Source: JAPLUA01 sp964625855 (lineage in GTDB: Bacteria; Verrucomicrobiota; Verrucomicrobiia; Limisphaerales; UBA8199). From it: a DNA stretch of 64,000 nt. Within the stretch, counting starts at the first letter, position 1; each line of letters opens with the position of its first letter. The DNA is taken from positions 186,001-250,000 of the forward strand of contig CAZVFC010000002.1 of assembly GCA_964625855.1 (NCBI GenBank), in the 5' to 3' direction. Shown here piece by piece: positions 44,689-52,700 of this stretch. Below the pieces are notes generated by a model. That model did not search any database, was not told where the DNA came from, and saw only the letters and a list, made by a program, of their open reading frames with translations. A program made the position numbers and the translations under genes.

Positions 44689-47357
44689 ACGCTGGCCTCC
44701 GCCACCGGCGGCGCCTTGCTCAACGGAAGCCGTGCGCTGAAGGCTGCTCCACCTCCGGGCCGGTTCTCGGCCGTTACCTGCCCGCCCTGGGCTTCCACGA
44801 ACCCTTTCACAATCGCCAGACCCAGCCCGGTGCCGCCCGCCGGCACACTCGGCCCCCGGTAAAACTTGTCGAAGACGAAGGGCAGCGCCTCCGCCGGCAG
44901 CCCGCGCCCCCGGTCCGCGACCGTCAGGACCAGCGCGTCCGGCTCCGCGGCGGCACGGATGTGAATGGGAGTCCCAGGCTGCGTATGCACCGCGGCGTTC
45001 AGAAGCAAGTTCCCCAGAACCTGCTGCATCAGGACGAAATCCAGCTTCACCAACGGCAGCCCGGAACCCAGCTCCACACTGACCTCATGCCCCCTTAACT
45101 CCCCCTCCAGGTCCTTCAATGTGGTTTGGATCAGGTCGGCCACGTCGCACCAATCGAGCTTGGGTTTCACGTGGCCGGTTTCCAGCCTTGCGATGTCCAG
45201 CAAGTTGCCCACGAGCCGGTTCAAGCGCCGGCTGGCCTCCTGGATTTCATCCACCATGGCCCGCTGAAAACCCGTGCCCCCGCCCGCCTCGCTCAAGCTG
45301 CTGGCGGCGCTCGTAATCGCCGCGATGGGTGTCCGAATCTCGTGCGAGATAGAGTTGAGCAGCGCTTTGCTCAGGCGTTCGGACTCGGCCACCAGCTTGG
45401 ACTGCTGCTCGGCATCCCGCAGCCGCTGCCGATCCAGCACCAGCCCGATCTGGCGGACGAAGGACTCCAGCAAATCCCGCCGTTCGGTGGTCAGCAACGC
45501 GCTACCATGGACGCGCAAGCTGAGCACGCCCAGCGCCCGCTCGCCGGCCGTCAGCGGCAGGTGCAAACCTTCGGCCGAGGGCAGCGTGTCCGTATCCCGG
45601 CCCGCCGGCTGCCGGTGCAGAAAAGCCCACGTCGCCACGCTTTTCTCCTTCTCCGTCAGGGGCCACGTGCTTGCGAAATAGGAGGTTAGCGCCCCCTCCG
45701 CCCCCTCTTGCGGCAGCGAGAGCGCGACCTCGGCCTCAGCCGCCTTGCCGACCTCCCGGATCACGATGGCCAGCAAATCGGCGAAGTCCGAGGCTTGGGC
45801 CAGCTCCCGCGTCAGCAGGTAGAGCGCGGTGGAGCGCTGCTCCCGGCGTCGCTCGGCCGCCTGCTCCGAGCGCAAACGTGCCGCCAGGTGTCCCATCGCC
45901 AGCGCCACGACAAAGTAAGTGATGAACAGCATCACGTCCGTCGGACCGCCGATACGGAAGGTGAAAAGGGGCGGCACGAACAAGAAGTTCCAAAGGAGTG
46001 CCGTGGCGGTCGCGGCCACCAGCGTAGGGCCGCGTCCAACGAACATCGCCAGGATCACGACGCTCAGCAGATAGACCAGCGCCAGCGACTGGTAGCCGAG
46101 CCAGCGTTGGAGCACCGCGTTCAGTCCGGTCACAGCCGCCACGACCCCCAGGGCGACGCCGTAGTCCCGCGCCGACGCCGCGTCCAACCGTGGCAGGGGC
46201 GTCGGCCGCGGCGCCGGGCCTTCCCCCTCCGCCCGGACCGCATGGATGTCAATGTGCCCGCTGTCGCGGATGAGGCGGTTGAGCAGCGAGCCGCCGCGCA
46301 ACAGCTCCAGCGCCCGCCAGCCCACGGGCTTGCCAATGACCATCTGCGTCACGTTCTGCTCGCGCGCGACCCGCAGCAGGCCCCGCGCAACATCGTTGTC
46401 GGTTGTGGTAATCACTTGCGCCCCCAGTTCGCGCGCCAGCGCCAAGTGGCGGGACAGCCGGGTTTGCTCAGCCTCAACGAGCGGTCTGGGCAACTCGACG
46501 TACACCGCCAGCCAGCCCGCCTGCAACTCACCGGCCAAGCGACGCGTCCAGCGCACCAGCGATGCCGAGGTCGGGCTGGCGCTCACAGCGACCAGCAGCC
46601 GTTGGCCGGTTTTCCAGGGGTCGGCCACTCCGTGCGCCTGGCGGTAGGCCAGCACATCCTGGCCCACGTGCTCGGCGGCGAACCGGAGCGCCAGTTCGCG
46701 CAACGCCGCCAGGTTGCCGGGCCGGAAGAAGTGCTCCTGCGCCGCGCGGGCCGATTCCGGCACATAGACCTTGCCGGCGGCCAGCCGCGCTCGCAGCTCT
46801 TCAGGCGGCAGGTCCACCAGCTCGAACTCCGCTCCGTCCAGAACGCTGTCTGGCACCGTTTCGCGAATGGCCACCCCGGTGATTTGACGCACCACCTCGG
46901 CCCGGCTCTCCACATGCTGCACATTGAGCGTGGTGAAGACGTCAATGCCCGCGTCCAGCAATTCCACCACGTCCTGGCAGCGTTTGGGGTGCCGCGAGCC
47001 GGGCGCGTTGGTGTGGGCCAACTCATCCACGAGCGCCAACTGCGGCCGCCGGGCCAGCAATGCATCCAGGTTCATCTCCGGCAGGCTCATGCCGCGATAC
47101 TCGACCTGAAGGCGCGGGATGGCCGGCAGCCCCTGCGCCAGGGCATCGGTCTCCTTCCGTCCGTGCGTTTCGACGTAGCCCGAGACCACGTCCCGGCCTG
47201 CCGCCAGCTCACGCCGGGCGCCTTCCAGCATGGCGTAGGTCTTGCCGACGCCGGGCGCCATGCCGAAGAAGACCTTGAGCTTGCCACGCTTCTTTCCGGC
47301 CTCGTCCTCTTGCAGGGCCGCCAGCAGCGCGTCAGGGTTGGGCCGTAGTTCGTCCAC
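44685..47357 (-). CDS. kdpD: KDP operon sensor histidine kinase
   Basis: 890 residues, the full KdpD layout. The N-terminal KdpD domain carries the Walker-type loop FFGMAPGVGKTYAMLEGARR, then LALVDELAHTNAPGSRHPKR. A universal-stress-protein domain follows (LVAVSASPTSASLVRWTRRL), then four transmembrane helices around residues 400-500, a GAF-like domain, the dimerisation/phosphorylation helix with His (LNSISHEIRTPIAAI), and an ATPase domain (LTVADRGRGLP, GTGLGLAIVKGFVEAQGG). It senses low K+ or turgor and phosphorylates KdpE. It starts 4 bases after kdpC. Confidence 0.95.
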   Translation of the reverse strand: MDELRPNPDALLAALQEDEAGKKRGKLKVFFGMAPGVGKTYAMLEGARRELAAGRDVVSGYVETHGRKETDALAQGLPAIPRLQVEYRGMSLPEMNLDALLARRPQLALVDELAHTNAPGSRHPKRCQDVVELLDAGIDVFTTLNVQHVESRAEVVRQITGVAIRETVPDSVLDGAEFELVDLPPEELRARLAAGKVYVPESARAAQEHFFRPGNLAALRELALRFAAEHVGQDVLAYRQAHGVADPWKTGQRLLVAVSASPTSASLVRWTRRLAGELQAGWLAVYVELPRPLVEAEQTRLSRHLALARELGAQVITTTDNDVARGLLRVAREQNVTQMVIGKPVGWRALELLRGGSLLNRLIRDSGHIDIHAVRAEGEGPAPRPTPLPRLDAASARDYGVALGVVAAVTGLNAVLQRWLGYQSLALVYLLSVVILAMFVGRGPTLVAATATALLWNFLFVPPLFTFRIGGPTDVMLFITYFVVALAMGHLAARLRSEQAAERRREQRSTALYLLTRELAQASDFADLLAIVIREVGKAAEAEVALSLPQEGAEGALTSYFASTWPLTEKEKSVATWAFLHRQPAGRDTDTLPSAEGLHLPLTAGERALGVLSLRVHGSALLTTERRDLLESFVRQIGLVLDRQRLRDAEQQSKLVAESERLSKALLNSISHEIRTPIAAITSAASSLSEAGGGTGFQRAMVDEIQEASRRLNRLVGNLLDIARLETGHVKPKLDWCDVADLIQTTLKDLEGELRGHEVSVELGSGLPLVKLDFVLMQQVLGNLLLNAAVHTQPGTPIHIRAAAEPDALVLTVADRGRGLPAEALPFVFDKFYRGPSVPAGGTGLGLAIVKGFVEAQGGQVTAENRPGGGAAFSARLPLSKAPPVAEASV

Positions 47358-47361
47358 GACC

Positions 47362-47946
47362 CTAGTGTAGCCGATCGAGAGCCATGTTCACCTCCAAAAC
47401 ATTCACCCGCAGCTCTCCCAGCAAACCCAAATCCGGCGGGTCGGTATGTTGCCTTACCACCTCAAGGACCTGCGCCAGCGCGAAACCGCGGGCTTTGGCA
47501 ACCCGTGCCGCCTGAATTCCCGCGTTGGCCGGGCTGATCTGCGGGTCGAGCCCGCTGCCCGAAGCCGTGACCGCGTCCGCCGGAATGGGAGCGTTGGTCC
47601 CCAAGCCGTTTTCGGTGCGGTAAGCGGCCACGCGCTGGGCGATCGAATCCCGCAGCCTCTGCGAGGTCGGACCGAGGTTGCTGCCGCTGGAGCTGGTGGC
47701 GTCGTAGCCTTTGCCGGCGGCCGAAGGACGCGGGTGGAAATATTTGTCGGCTGTAAACGGCTGCCCGATCAGGCGCGAGCCCTGAATGTTTCCGCTAGCA
47801 TCCGCCATCAAGCTGCCGTTGGCCTTCCACGGGAAAAGCGCTTGGCCGAGGCCGAACACGACTAGCGGATAGAGACCGCAGCATACGACCGCCAGAACGA
47901 GGGTGGCCAGCACGGCACTGCGAAGTTCGGAAAGCAGCTCCTTCAT
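47362..47946 (-). CDS. kdpC: Potassium-transporting ATPase subunit C
   Basis: 194 residues. One N-terminal transmembrane helix (LATLVLAVVCCGLYPLVVFG), then ANGSLMADASGNIQGSRLIG, FTADKYFHPRPSAAG, SSGSNLGPTSQRLRDSI and VTASGSGLDPQISPANA, all hallmark KdpC motifs. It stabilises the KdpFABC complex and assists ATP binding at KdpB. It lies 5 bases from kdpB and 4 from kdpD, so the three are co-translated. Confidence 0.95.
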   Translation of the reverse strand: MKELLSELRSAVLATLVLAVVCCGLYPLVVFGLGQALFPWKANGSLMADASGNIQGSRLIGQPFTADKYFHPRPSAAGKGYDATSSSGSNLGPTSQRLRDSIAQRVAAYRTENGLGTNAPIPADAVTASGSGLDPQISPANAGIQAARVAKARGFALAQVLEVVRQHTDPPDLGLLGELRVNVLEVNMALDRLH

Positions 47947-47951
47947 AGAAT

Positions 47952-50171
47952 CTAAACAAGTTGGAGGGCGGTGATAGCGATGTCTATCAGCTTGATCCCG
48001 ACAAAGGGTATGACGACGCCCCCCAGCCCATAGATGAGCAGGTTGCGCCGCAGAATCGCCACCGCCCCGATGGGCTTATAGACCACGCCCCTCAGCGCCA
48101 GGGGGATGAGCGCGATGATGATGAGCGCGTTGAAGATCACGGCGCTCAGAATGGCGCTGGTCGGGCTGTGCAGGTGCATGATGTTGAGCGGGGCGATGGC
48201 CGGGAAAGTCGCCATGAGCATTGCGGGGATGATGGCGAAATACTTCGCGATGTCGTTGGCGATGCTGAACGTAGTGAGCGAACCGCGGGTGATGAGGAGT
48301 TGCTTGCCGATCTCCACGATCTCGATGAGCTTGGTCGGGTTGCTGTCCAGATCAACCATGTTGCCGGCCTCACGCGCGGCTTGGGTGCCGGTGTTCATTG
48401 CCACACCCACGTCCGCCTGCGCCAGCGCCGGGGCGTCGTTGGTGCCGTCGCCGGTCATGGCCACCAGGTGACCGGCGGCTTGTTCGGCGCGAATCCGCGT
48501 GAGCTTAGCCTCGGGGGTGGCCTGGGCGATGAAGTCGTCCACGCCCGCCTCCGCCGCGATGGCAGCGGCGGTAAGAGGGTTGTCGCCAGTGATCATCACC
48601 GTGCGAATGCCCATTTTCCGCAGTTGGGCGAACCGTTCCTTGATGCCGCCCTTGACGACGTCCTTGAGTTGCACCACCCCGAGGACCTCGGGCCCTTCCG
48701 CCACCACGAGCGGCGTGCCGCCCGAGCGGGAGATTTCATCCACCGTCGCGCTGACGGTTGGTGGGAACATGCCGCCCAGTCGGTCTATGTGCGCGCGCAT
48801 GGCCTCGGCGGCGCCTTTGCGAATGCAGCGGACGGACGGCTCAACCTCCGGTCCGTTCCAACGAGTATCCAACAAGGTTGCCGTCGCTTGATCTGCCCTG
48901 GCGGGTGCGCCGCCGCCGCCGGCCCTGTCAGACGGGTGCAGGTAAACCTCCTCTGAGCCCAACGCCGCCTCAATTCGGATTTCGGCCTTCGGGCTTCCTT
49001 CGCCCTTCGGCCTTCGGACTTCGGACTTCCCATACAGGTCCACCCCGCTCATGCGCGTCTGCGCCGTGAACGGCACGAACCGAGCGTGCGGTTCAGCCAC
49101 CTCGCGGGCGCGCAAGTTGAACTGCTGTTTGGCCAGGACCACCACCGAGCGGCCTTCGGGCGTTTCATCCGCCAGCGACGCCAGTTGGGCGGCATCGGCC
49201 AATCTTTCGGACTTGATCCCTGGCGCCGGGATAAAGGCCGTGGCCATGCGGTTGCCCAAGGTGATGGTGCCGGTTTTGTCCAGCAGCAACACGTCCACGT
49301 CCCCGGCGGCCTCGACCGCGCGGCCACTGGTGGCCATGACATTGCGCCGGATCAGCCGGTCAATGCCACTGATCCCGATGGCGCTGAGCAGTCCGCCAAT
49401 CGTCGTGGGGATGAGGCAAACGAGCAGCGCCACCAGAACGGGCACCGTGAAGACGGCGCCGGAGTAAATGCCGAAAGGCTTGAGCGTTACACATACCAAC
49501 AGGAAGATGAAGGTAAGGGCCGCCAGCAGGATCGTCAGGGCAATCTCGTTGGGTGTCTTTTGGCGCCTGGCCCCTTCAACCATTCCTATCATGCGGTCCA
49601 GGAAGGCATTGCCCTTCTCCTGCGTCACACAAATCACAATACGGTCACTGATGACCCGAGTGCCCCCAGTGACGGCGCTGCGGTCGCCGCCGCTTTCGCG
49701 GATGACCGGCGCCGATTCGCCGGTGATAGCGGATTCATCCACGCTGGCGATGCCTTCCACCACCTCGCCGTCTGCGGGGATCAGGTCTCCGGCTTCACAG
49801 ACCACCCTGTCGCCTTTCTGCAACAGGGGCGCGGGCACCTTTTCCTCGCGGCCCTCCCGCAGGCGGCGTGCGATGGTGTCCTTGCGGGCCTTGCGCAACG
49901 CGTCGGCCTGCGCCTTGCCGCGCCCCTCGGCCACGGCCTCGGCGAAATTGGCAAACAGGACGGTGAACCAGAGCCAGAGCGCCAGTTGGGCAATAAACCC
50001 GCGCTCAGCCGGCGAGGTGAAGATGCCCGCTGTGGTCAGCACGGCGCCGACCATGGTGACGAACATCACCGGGTTCTTGACCATCAGCCGCGGATTGAGC
50101 TTGAGGAAGGAACCGACGATGGCGGGGCCGACGATGCTCCAATCAAAGAGAGAAGGTGCTTTGTGGGTCAT
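47952..50171 (-). CDS. kdpB: Potassium-transporting P-type ATPase subunit B with an atypical insertion in the N domain
   Basis: 739 residues, about 55 longer than typical KdpB (680-690). P-type landmarks are intact: ITGESAPVIRESGGD (actuator TGES), LLLDKTGTITLGN (phosphorylated Asp) and GDGTNDAPALAQADVG. Transmembrane ends are normal. In the nucleotide-binding domain, between FTAQTRMSGVDL and the KGAAEAM ATP-site motif, there is an extra segment of about 65 residues (KSEVRRPKGEGSP through GPEVEPSVR, roughly 48829-49035). It is partly encoded by heptanucleotide repeats and absent from the family. The frame is kept, so the protein may still work. The ATG has no clear ribosome-binding site because of another heptamer array directly upstream. 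Confidence 0.93.
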   Translation of the reverse strand: MTHKAPSLFDWSIVGPAIVGSFLKLNPRLMVKNPVMFVTMVGAVLTTAGIFTSPAERGFIAQLALWLWFTVLFANFAEAVAEGRGKAQADALRKARKDTIARRLREGREEKVPAPLLQKGDRVVCEAGDLIPADGEVVEGIASVDESAITGESAPVIRESGGDRSAVTGGTRVISDRIVICVTQEKGNAFLDRMIGMVEGARRQKTPNEIALTILLAALTFIFLLVCVTLKPFGIYSGAVFTVPVLVALLVCLIPTTIGGLLSAIGISGIDRLIRRNVMATSGRAVEAAGDVDVLLLDKTGTITLGNRMATAFIPAPGIKSERLADAAQLASLADETPEGRSVVVLAKQQFNLRAREVAEPHARFVPFTAQTRMSGVDLYGKSEVRRPKGEGSPKAEIRIEAALGSEEVYLHPSDRAGGGGAPARADQATATLLDTRWNGPEVEPSVRCIRKGAAEAMRAHIDRLGGMFPPTVSATVDEISRSGGTPLVVAEGPEVLGVVQLKDVVKGGIKERFAQLRKMGIRTVMITGDNPLTAAAIAAEAGVDDFIAQATPEAKLTRIRAEQAAGHLVAMTGDGTNDAPALAQADVGVAMNTGTQAAREAGNMVDLDSNPTKLIEIVEIGKQLLITRGSLTTFSIANDIAKYFAIIPAMLMATFPAIAPLNIMHLHSPTSAILSAVIFNALIIIALIPLALRGVVYKPIGAVAILRRNLLIYGLGGVVIPFVGIKLIDIAITALQLV
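48974..49031. repeat. TTCGGNC heptanucleotide repeat inside kdpB
   Basis: Units in the + orientation: TTCGGAT, TTCGGCC, TTCGGGC, TTCC, TTCGCCC, TTCGGCC, TTCGGAC, TTCGGAC, TTCCC. The strict 7-base period is broken once by a 4-base unit. On the coding strand it is read as the Lys/Arg/Glu/Pro-rich segment of the KdpB insertion. Confidence 0.85.
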
Positions 50172-50175
50172 GGGG

Positions 50176-50238
50176 CGTGATGCGTGAAACGTGAAACGTG
50201 AAACGTGAAACGTGATGCGTGATGCGTGATCCGTGCCT
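50176..50238. repeat. CGTGAAA heptanucleotide array between kdpA and kdpB
   Basis: Nine consecutive 7-base units: CGTGATG, CGTGAAA four times, CGTGATG twice, CGTGATC, CGTGCCT. It fills nearly all of the 68 bases between the kdpA stop and the kdpB start. Confidence 0.92.
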
Positions 50239-50239
50239 G

Positions 50240-52039
50240 TTAGTAGAGGGTGCCCTGGGCGGTGAGGAAGTGCTCGACGACCGGGCCCAGGGTCAGTGCG
50301 GGCAGGAAGTTGAGGGCTCCCACCAGGAGGACTGTGCCCACGAGCAGCACCACAAAGGTAGGGCCGGCGACCGGGAACGTGCCGGAACTGGGCGGAGCGA
50401 TCTTCTTCTGCGCCAGGGAACCCGCCAGCGCCATAATCGGGATGATCATCAGGAACCGGCCAATGAGCATCGCCAGGCCCAGGGTGGTGTTATACCAGGG
50501 CGTGTTGGCAGTCAGGCCCGCAAACGCGCTGCCGTTGTTGCCAGTGCCCGAGCTGTAGGCGTAGAGCATTTCACTCAAGCCATGCGGGCCGGTGTTGTTG
50601 AGACCTGCCAGACCCCAGTTGCTGACCGAGGCCCAGGCGGCGAACCCCAGAATCGAAACCGCCAGCACCAGCAGCGATAGCATGGCCATCTTCACCTCGT
50701 ACGATTGAATCTTCTTGCCCAGATACTCGGGTGTCCGGCCCACCATCAGCCCGGCGATGAATACGGCCAGCACCACGAACACCAGCATGCCGTAGAGACC
50801 CGCCCCGACTCCGCCAATGATGATTTCCCCAAGCTGGATGTTGAAGAGCGGGACCAATCCGCCCAGCGCGGTGAATGAGTCGTGCATCGAGTTCACCGCC
50901 CCGCAGGAGGCCGCCGTGGTGATCGTAGCGAACAGGGCCGAATTGAAGATGCCGAAGCGCACTTCCTTGCCTTCCATGTTGCCGCCAGCCGCAGCCACGC
51001 CAAGCTGCTGGTGAATCGGGTTGCCCGCTGCCTCCGAGCGCCAGCACAGCAAGGTGCCCGCCAGGAACAACGCCATCATGGCCGCCCACACCGACCAGCC
51101 GTGCGCCTGGTTCTTCACCATCCGCCCCAGGTAGTAGGTCAGGCCGCTGCCGATCGCGACGATGGAGAGCATCTGGATGAAGTTCGAGAGGGGAGTGGGA
51201 TTCTCGAAGGGATGTGCCGCATTGGCGTTCATGAAGCCACCGCCATTGGTTCCCAGCATTTTCATAGCAATCTGCGACGCCACCGGACCCTGGGCAACCA
51301 CCTGTTCGGTCACGATCTGTTCCTCCATGACCGGCTTGCCGTCAGGCCCTTTGATGGTCACGCCTTGGTCATTCTTCTTCTCCACCTGGAACTTCATTGG
51401 CTCCAGGAGCTTGGCCTTGGTGTATGGCTTGAAGTTCTGGATCATGCCTTGTGAGATCAGGAACACGGCGAATACCAGGCAGATAGGCACCAGCAGGTAA
51501 TAGGTCGTTCGCACCAGGTCCACCCAGAAATTGCCCAAAGTCCGGGCCGAGTGCCGGGCAATGCCGCGGACCAGAGCCGCCGCGATGGCGATCCCCGTTG
51601 CTGCCGAGACGAAGTTATGGATCACCAGCGCGACCATCTGCGAGAGATAGGACAGGGTGGATTCGCCGCCGTAGCTCTGCCAATTGGTGTTGGTGGTGAA
51701 GCTCACGGCGGTATTAAAAGCCAAGTGTGGGCTCATGGGACCGAATCCTTGCGGATTGAGCGGGAGCCACTGCTGCAACCGCAGGATCGCGTAGGTAAAC
51801 AGGCAGCCCACCAGGCTGAAAAGCAGCATGGCAATCGTGTATCCCTTCCAATCCTGCTCCTTGTCGGGCTTGACCCCCATCAGCCGGTAGGTGATCCGCT
51901 CGATGGGCTTGACTACCGGGTCCAGCCAGGTGCGGCCATTGGCATCCAGGACCTGTAGCAGGTAGAGCCCCAGCGGTTTCGTGATGAGGGCAAGCGCCCC
52001 TAGGAACAAAGCAAGCTGTAACCAGTCAATGGAACGCAT
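50240..52039 (-). CDS. kdpA: Potassium-transporting ATPase subunit A
   Basis: 599 residues. Channel-like subunit with about ten helices and selectivity-filter loops: NTAVSFTTNTNWQSYGGEST, QIAMKMLGTNGGGFMNANAA followed by HPFENPTPLSNFIQM, and TSTAASCGAVNSMH-type loop (ATITTAASCGAVNSMHDSFT). A charged loop (FQVEKKNDQGVTIKGPDGKP) is longer than in the enterobacterial protein. It binds and passes K+ in the KdpFABC pump. Separated from kdpB by a repeat array and preceded by kdpF. Confidence 0.95.
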   Translation of the reverse strand: MRSIDWLQLALFLGALALITKPLGLYLLQVLDANGRTWLDPVVKPIERITYRLMGVKPDKEQDWKGYTIAMLLFSLVGCLFTYAILRLQQWLPLNPQGFGPMSPHLAFNTAVSFTTNTNWQSYGGESTLSYLSQMVALVIHNFVSAATGIAIAAALVRGIARHSARTLGNFWVDLVRTTYYLLVPICLVFAVFLISQGMIQNFKPYTKAKLLEPMKFQVEKKNDQGVTIKGPDGKPVMEEQIVTEQVVAQGPVASQIAMKMLGTNGGGFMNANAAHPFENPTPLSNFIQMLSIVAIGSGLTYYLGRMVKNQAHGWSVWAAMMALFLAGTLLCWRSEAAGNPIHQQLGVAAAGGNMEGKEVRFGIFNSALFATITTAASCGAVNSMHDSFTALGGLVPLFNIQLGEIIIGGVGAGLYGMLVFVVLAVFIAGLMVGRTPEYLGKKIQSYEVKMAMLSLLVLAVSILGFAAWASVSNWGLAGLNNTGPHGLSEMLYAYSSGTGNNGSAFAGLTANTPWYNTTLGLAMLIGRFLMIIPIMALAGSLAQKKIAPPSSGTFPVAGPTFVVLLVGTVLLVGALNFLPALTLGPVVEHFLTAQGTLY

Positions 52040-52052
52040 AGTGGTGTGCTCC

Positions 52053-52136
52053 CTAGAACTTCTCCGGCCGAATCATGGCCACGAGCAAATACACGAACAG
52101 CAGCAAGGCAATGACGCCGACGATAATGTTCTCCAT
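52053..52136 (-). CDS. kdpF: Potassium-transporting ATPase subunit F
   Basis: 27 residues: MENIIVGVIALLLFVYLLVA then MIRPEKF. This is the single-helix KdpF peptide with the conserved R/P-E-K/R-F end. It stabilises the KdpFABC complex in the membrane. It lies 13 bases upstream of kdpA on the same strand. Easily missed because of its length. Confidence 0.88.
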   Translation of the reverse strand: MENIIVGVIALLLFVYLLVAMIRPEKF

Positions 52137-52145
52137 GGGCGCCCC

Positions 52146-52229
52146 TTACATTTTCTCGCAGAGGCGGACATACAGCCCCCCAACCACGAAAAACAGCACC
52201 ACAACTCCGACATACACCAAATCCATCAT
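52146..52229 (-). CDS. Small single-helix membrane peptide at the head of the kdp operon
   Basis: 27 codons ending with TAA at 52148-52146, starting at one of two adjacent ATGs. It reads MMDLVYVGVVVLFFVVGGLY then VRLCEKM: one hydrophobic helix with a basic end, preceded by AGAGGAACGT as a plausible ribosome-binding site. It is 9 bases upstream of kdpF. Similar short peptides (D-L-x-Y-V ... F-F ... Y-V-R-x-C-E) precede kdpF in some other phyla, from memory; they have no name that I know. It may be an additional structural or regulatory subunit. Confidence 0.65.
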   Translation of the reverse strand: MMDLVYVGVVVLFFVVGGLYVRLCEKM

Positions 52230-52700
52230 ACGTTCCTCTCTTCCACTAAAGCCGATTTATTCATGCGCCAACCTGCCACCACCGCACCCAGGCCGTTAAT
52301 CAAAACACGGCCCCGAAGCATTAAAACTTCGTCAAAACGGCCCCCCAGCCCCTGGCTCGTCCTCACGCTCGGTTGAGCAAACCCAGTCCGATCCTATGGC
52401 CAAGTTGGCGAAACCGAGCTTGATGCGCCCCTGGGTCCTGCGCGGACACCACCACCGCTCCCGGCAATCGGGACATGCGCGGAGCGCGGCTGTCCTCAGC
52501 CGCAGCACGTGCGCAAGGGAGTGGCTCTCGGGACACTGGGGGAGACCCGCATAGTCGGGGCTGCTGCGGCTGAGGACAGCCGCGCTCCGGTGGCGGGGTC
52601 GAGACGCGCCCGTCCTTCGCTCCTTCGCACCCGGGCAAAATTGTGCTGGCGGATCAGCGGGGGTCTTGTATGGTTCAGGACTCCTTTACAAATACACTAT
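52230..52700. other. Divergent regulatory region between kdp and gnd with a large inverted repeat
   Basis: The kdp-proximal 120 bases are relatively AT-rich. On the minus strand GTTTTGACGAAGTTTTAATG (about 52340-52321) is a candidate for the KdpE-controlled promoter, but no exact operator is recognised. The middle holds the perfect inverted repeat at 52481-52588. The last 30 bases before gnd (TTTACAAATACACTAT) look like a leader or -10 region. No gene found. Confidence 0.45.
52481..52588. repeat. Perfect 27-bp inverted repeat
   Basis: The arms 52481-52507 and 52562-52588 are exact reverse complements, starting GGAGCGCGGCTGTCCTCAGC. The 54-base centre has no gene. The unit size and GC-rich arm with an internal GGCTGNNNTCAGCC palindrome suggest a mobile REP/MITE-like element. 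No flanking target duplication is clear. Confidence 0.9.

Noticed and set aside
45126..47348. Very long plus-strand open frame (546 codons and others) opposite kdpD
   Set aside because: kdpD is unmistakable on the minus strand with full motifs. The antisense translation is His/Gln/Arg-rich and meaningless.
52230..52350. c-di-AMP (ydaO-type) riboswitch before the kdp operon
   Set aside because: The leader before the first small peptide is too short and shows no conserved riboswitch core.
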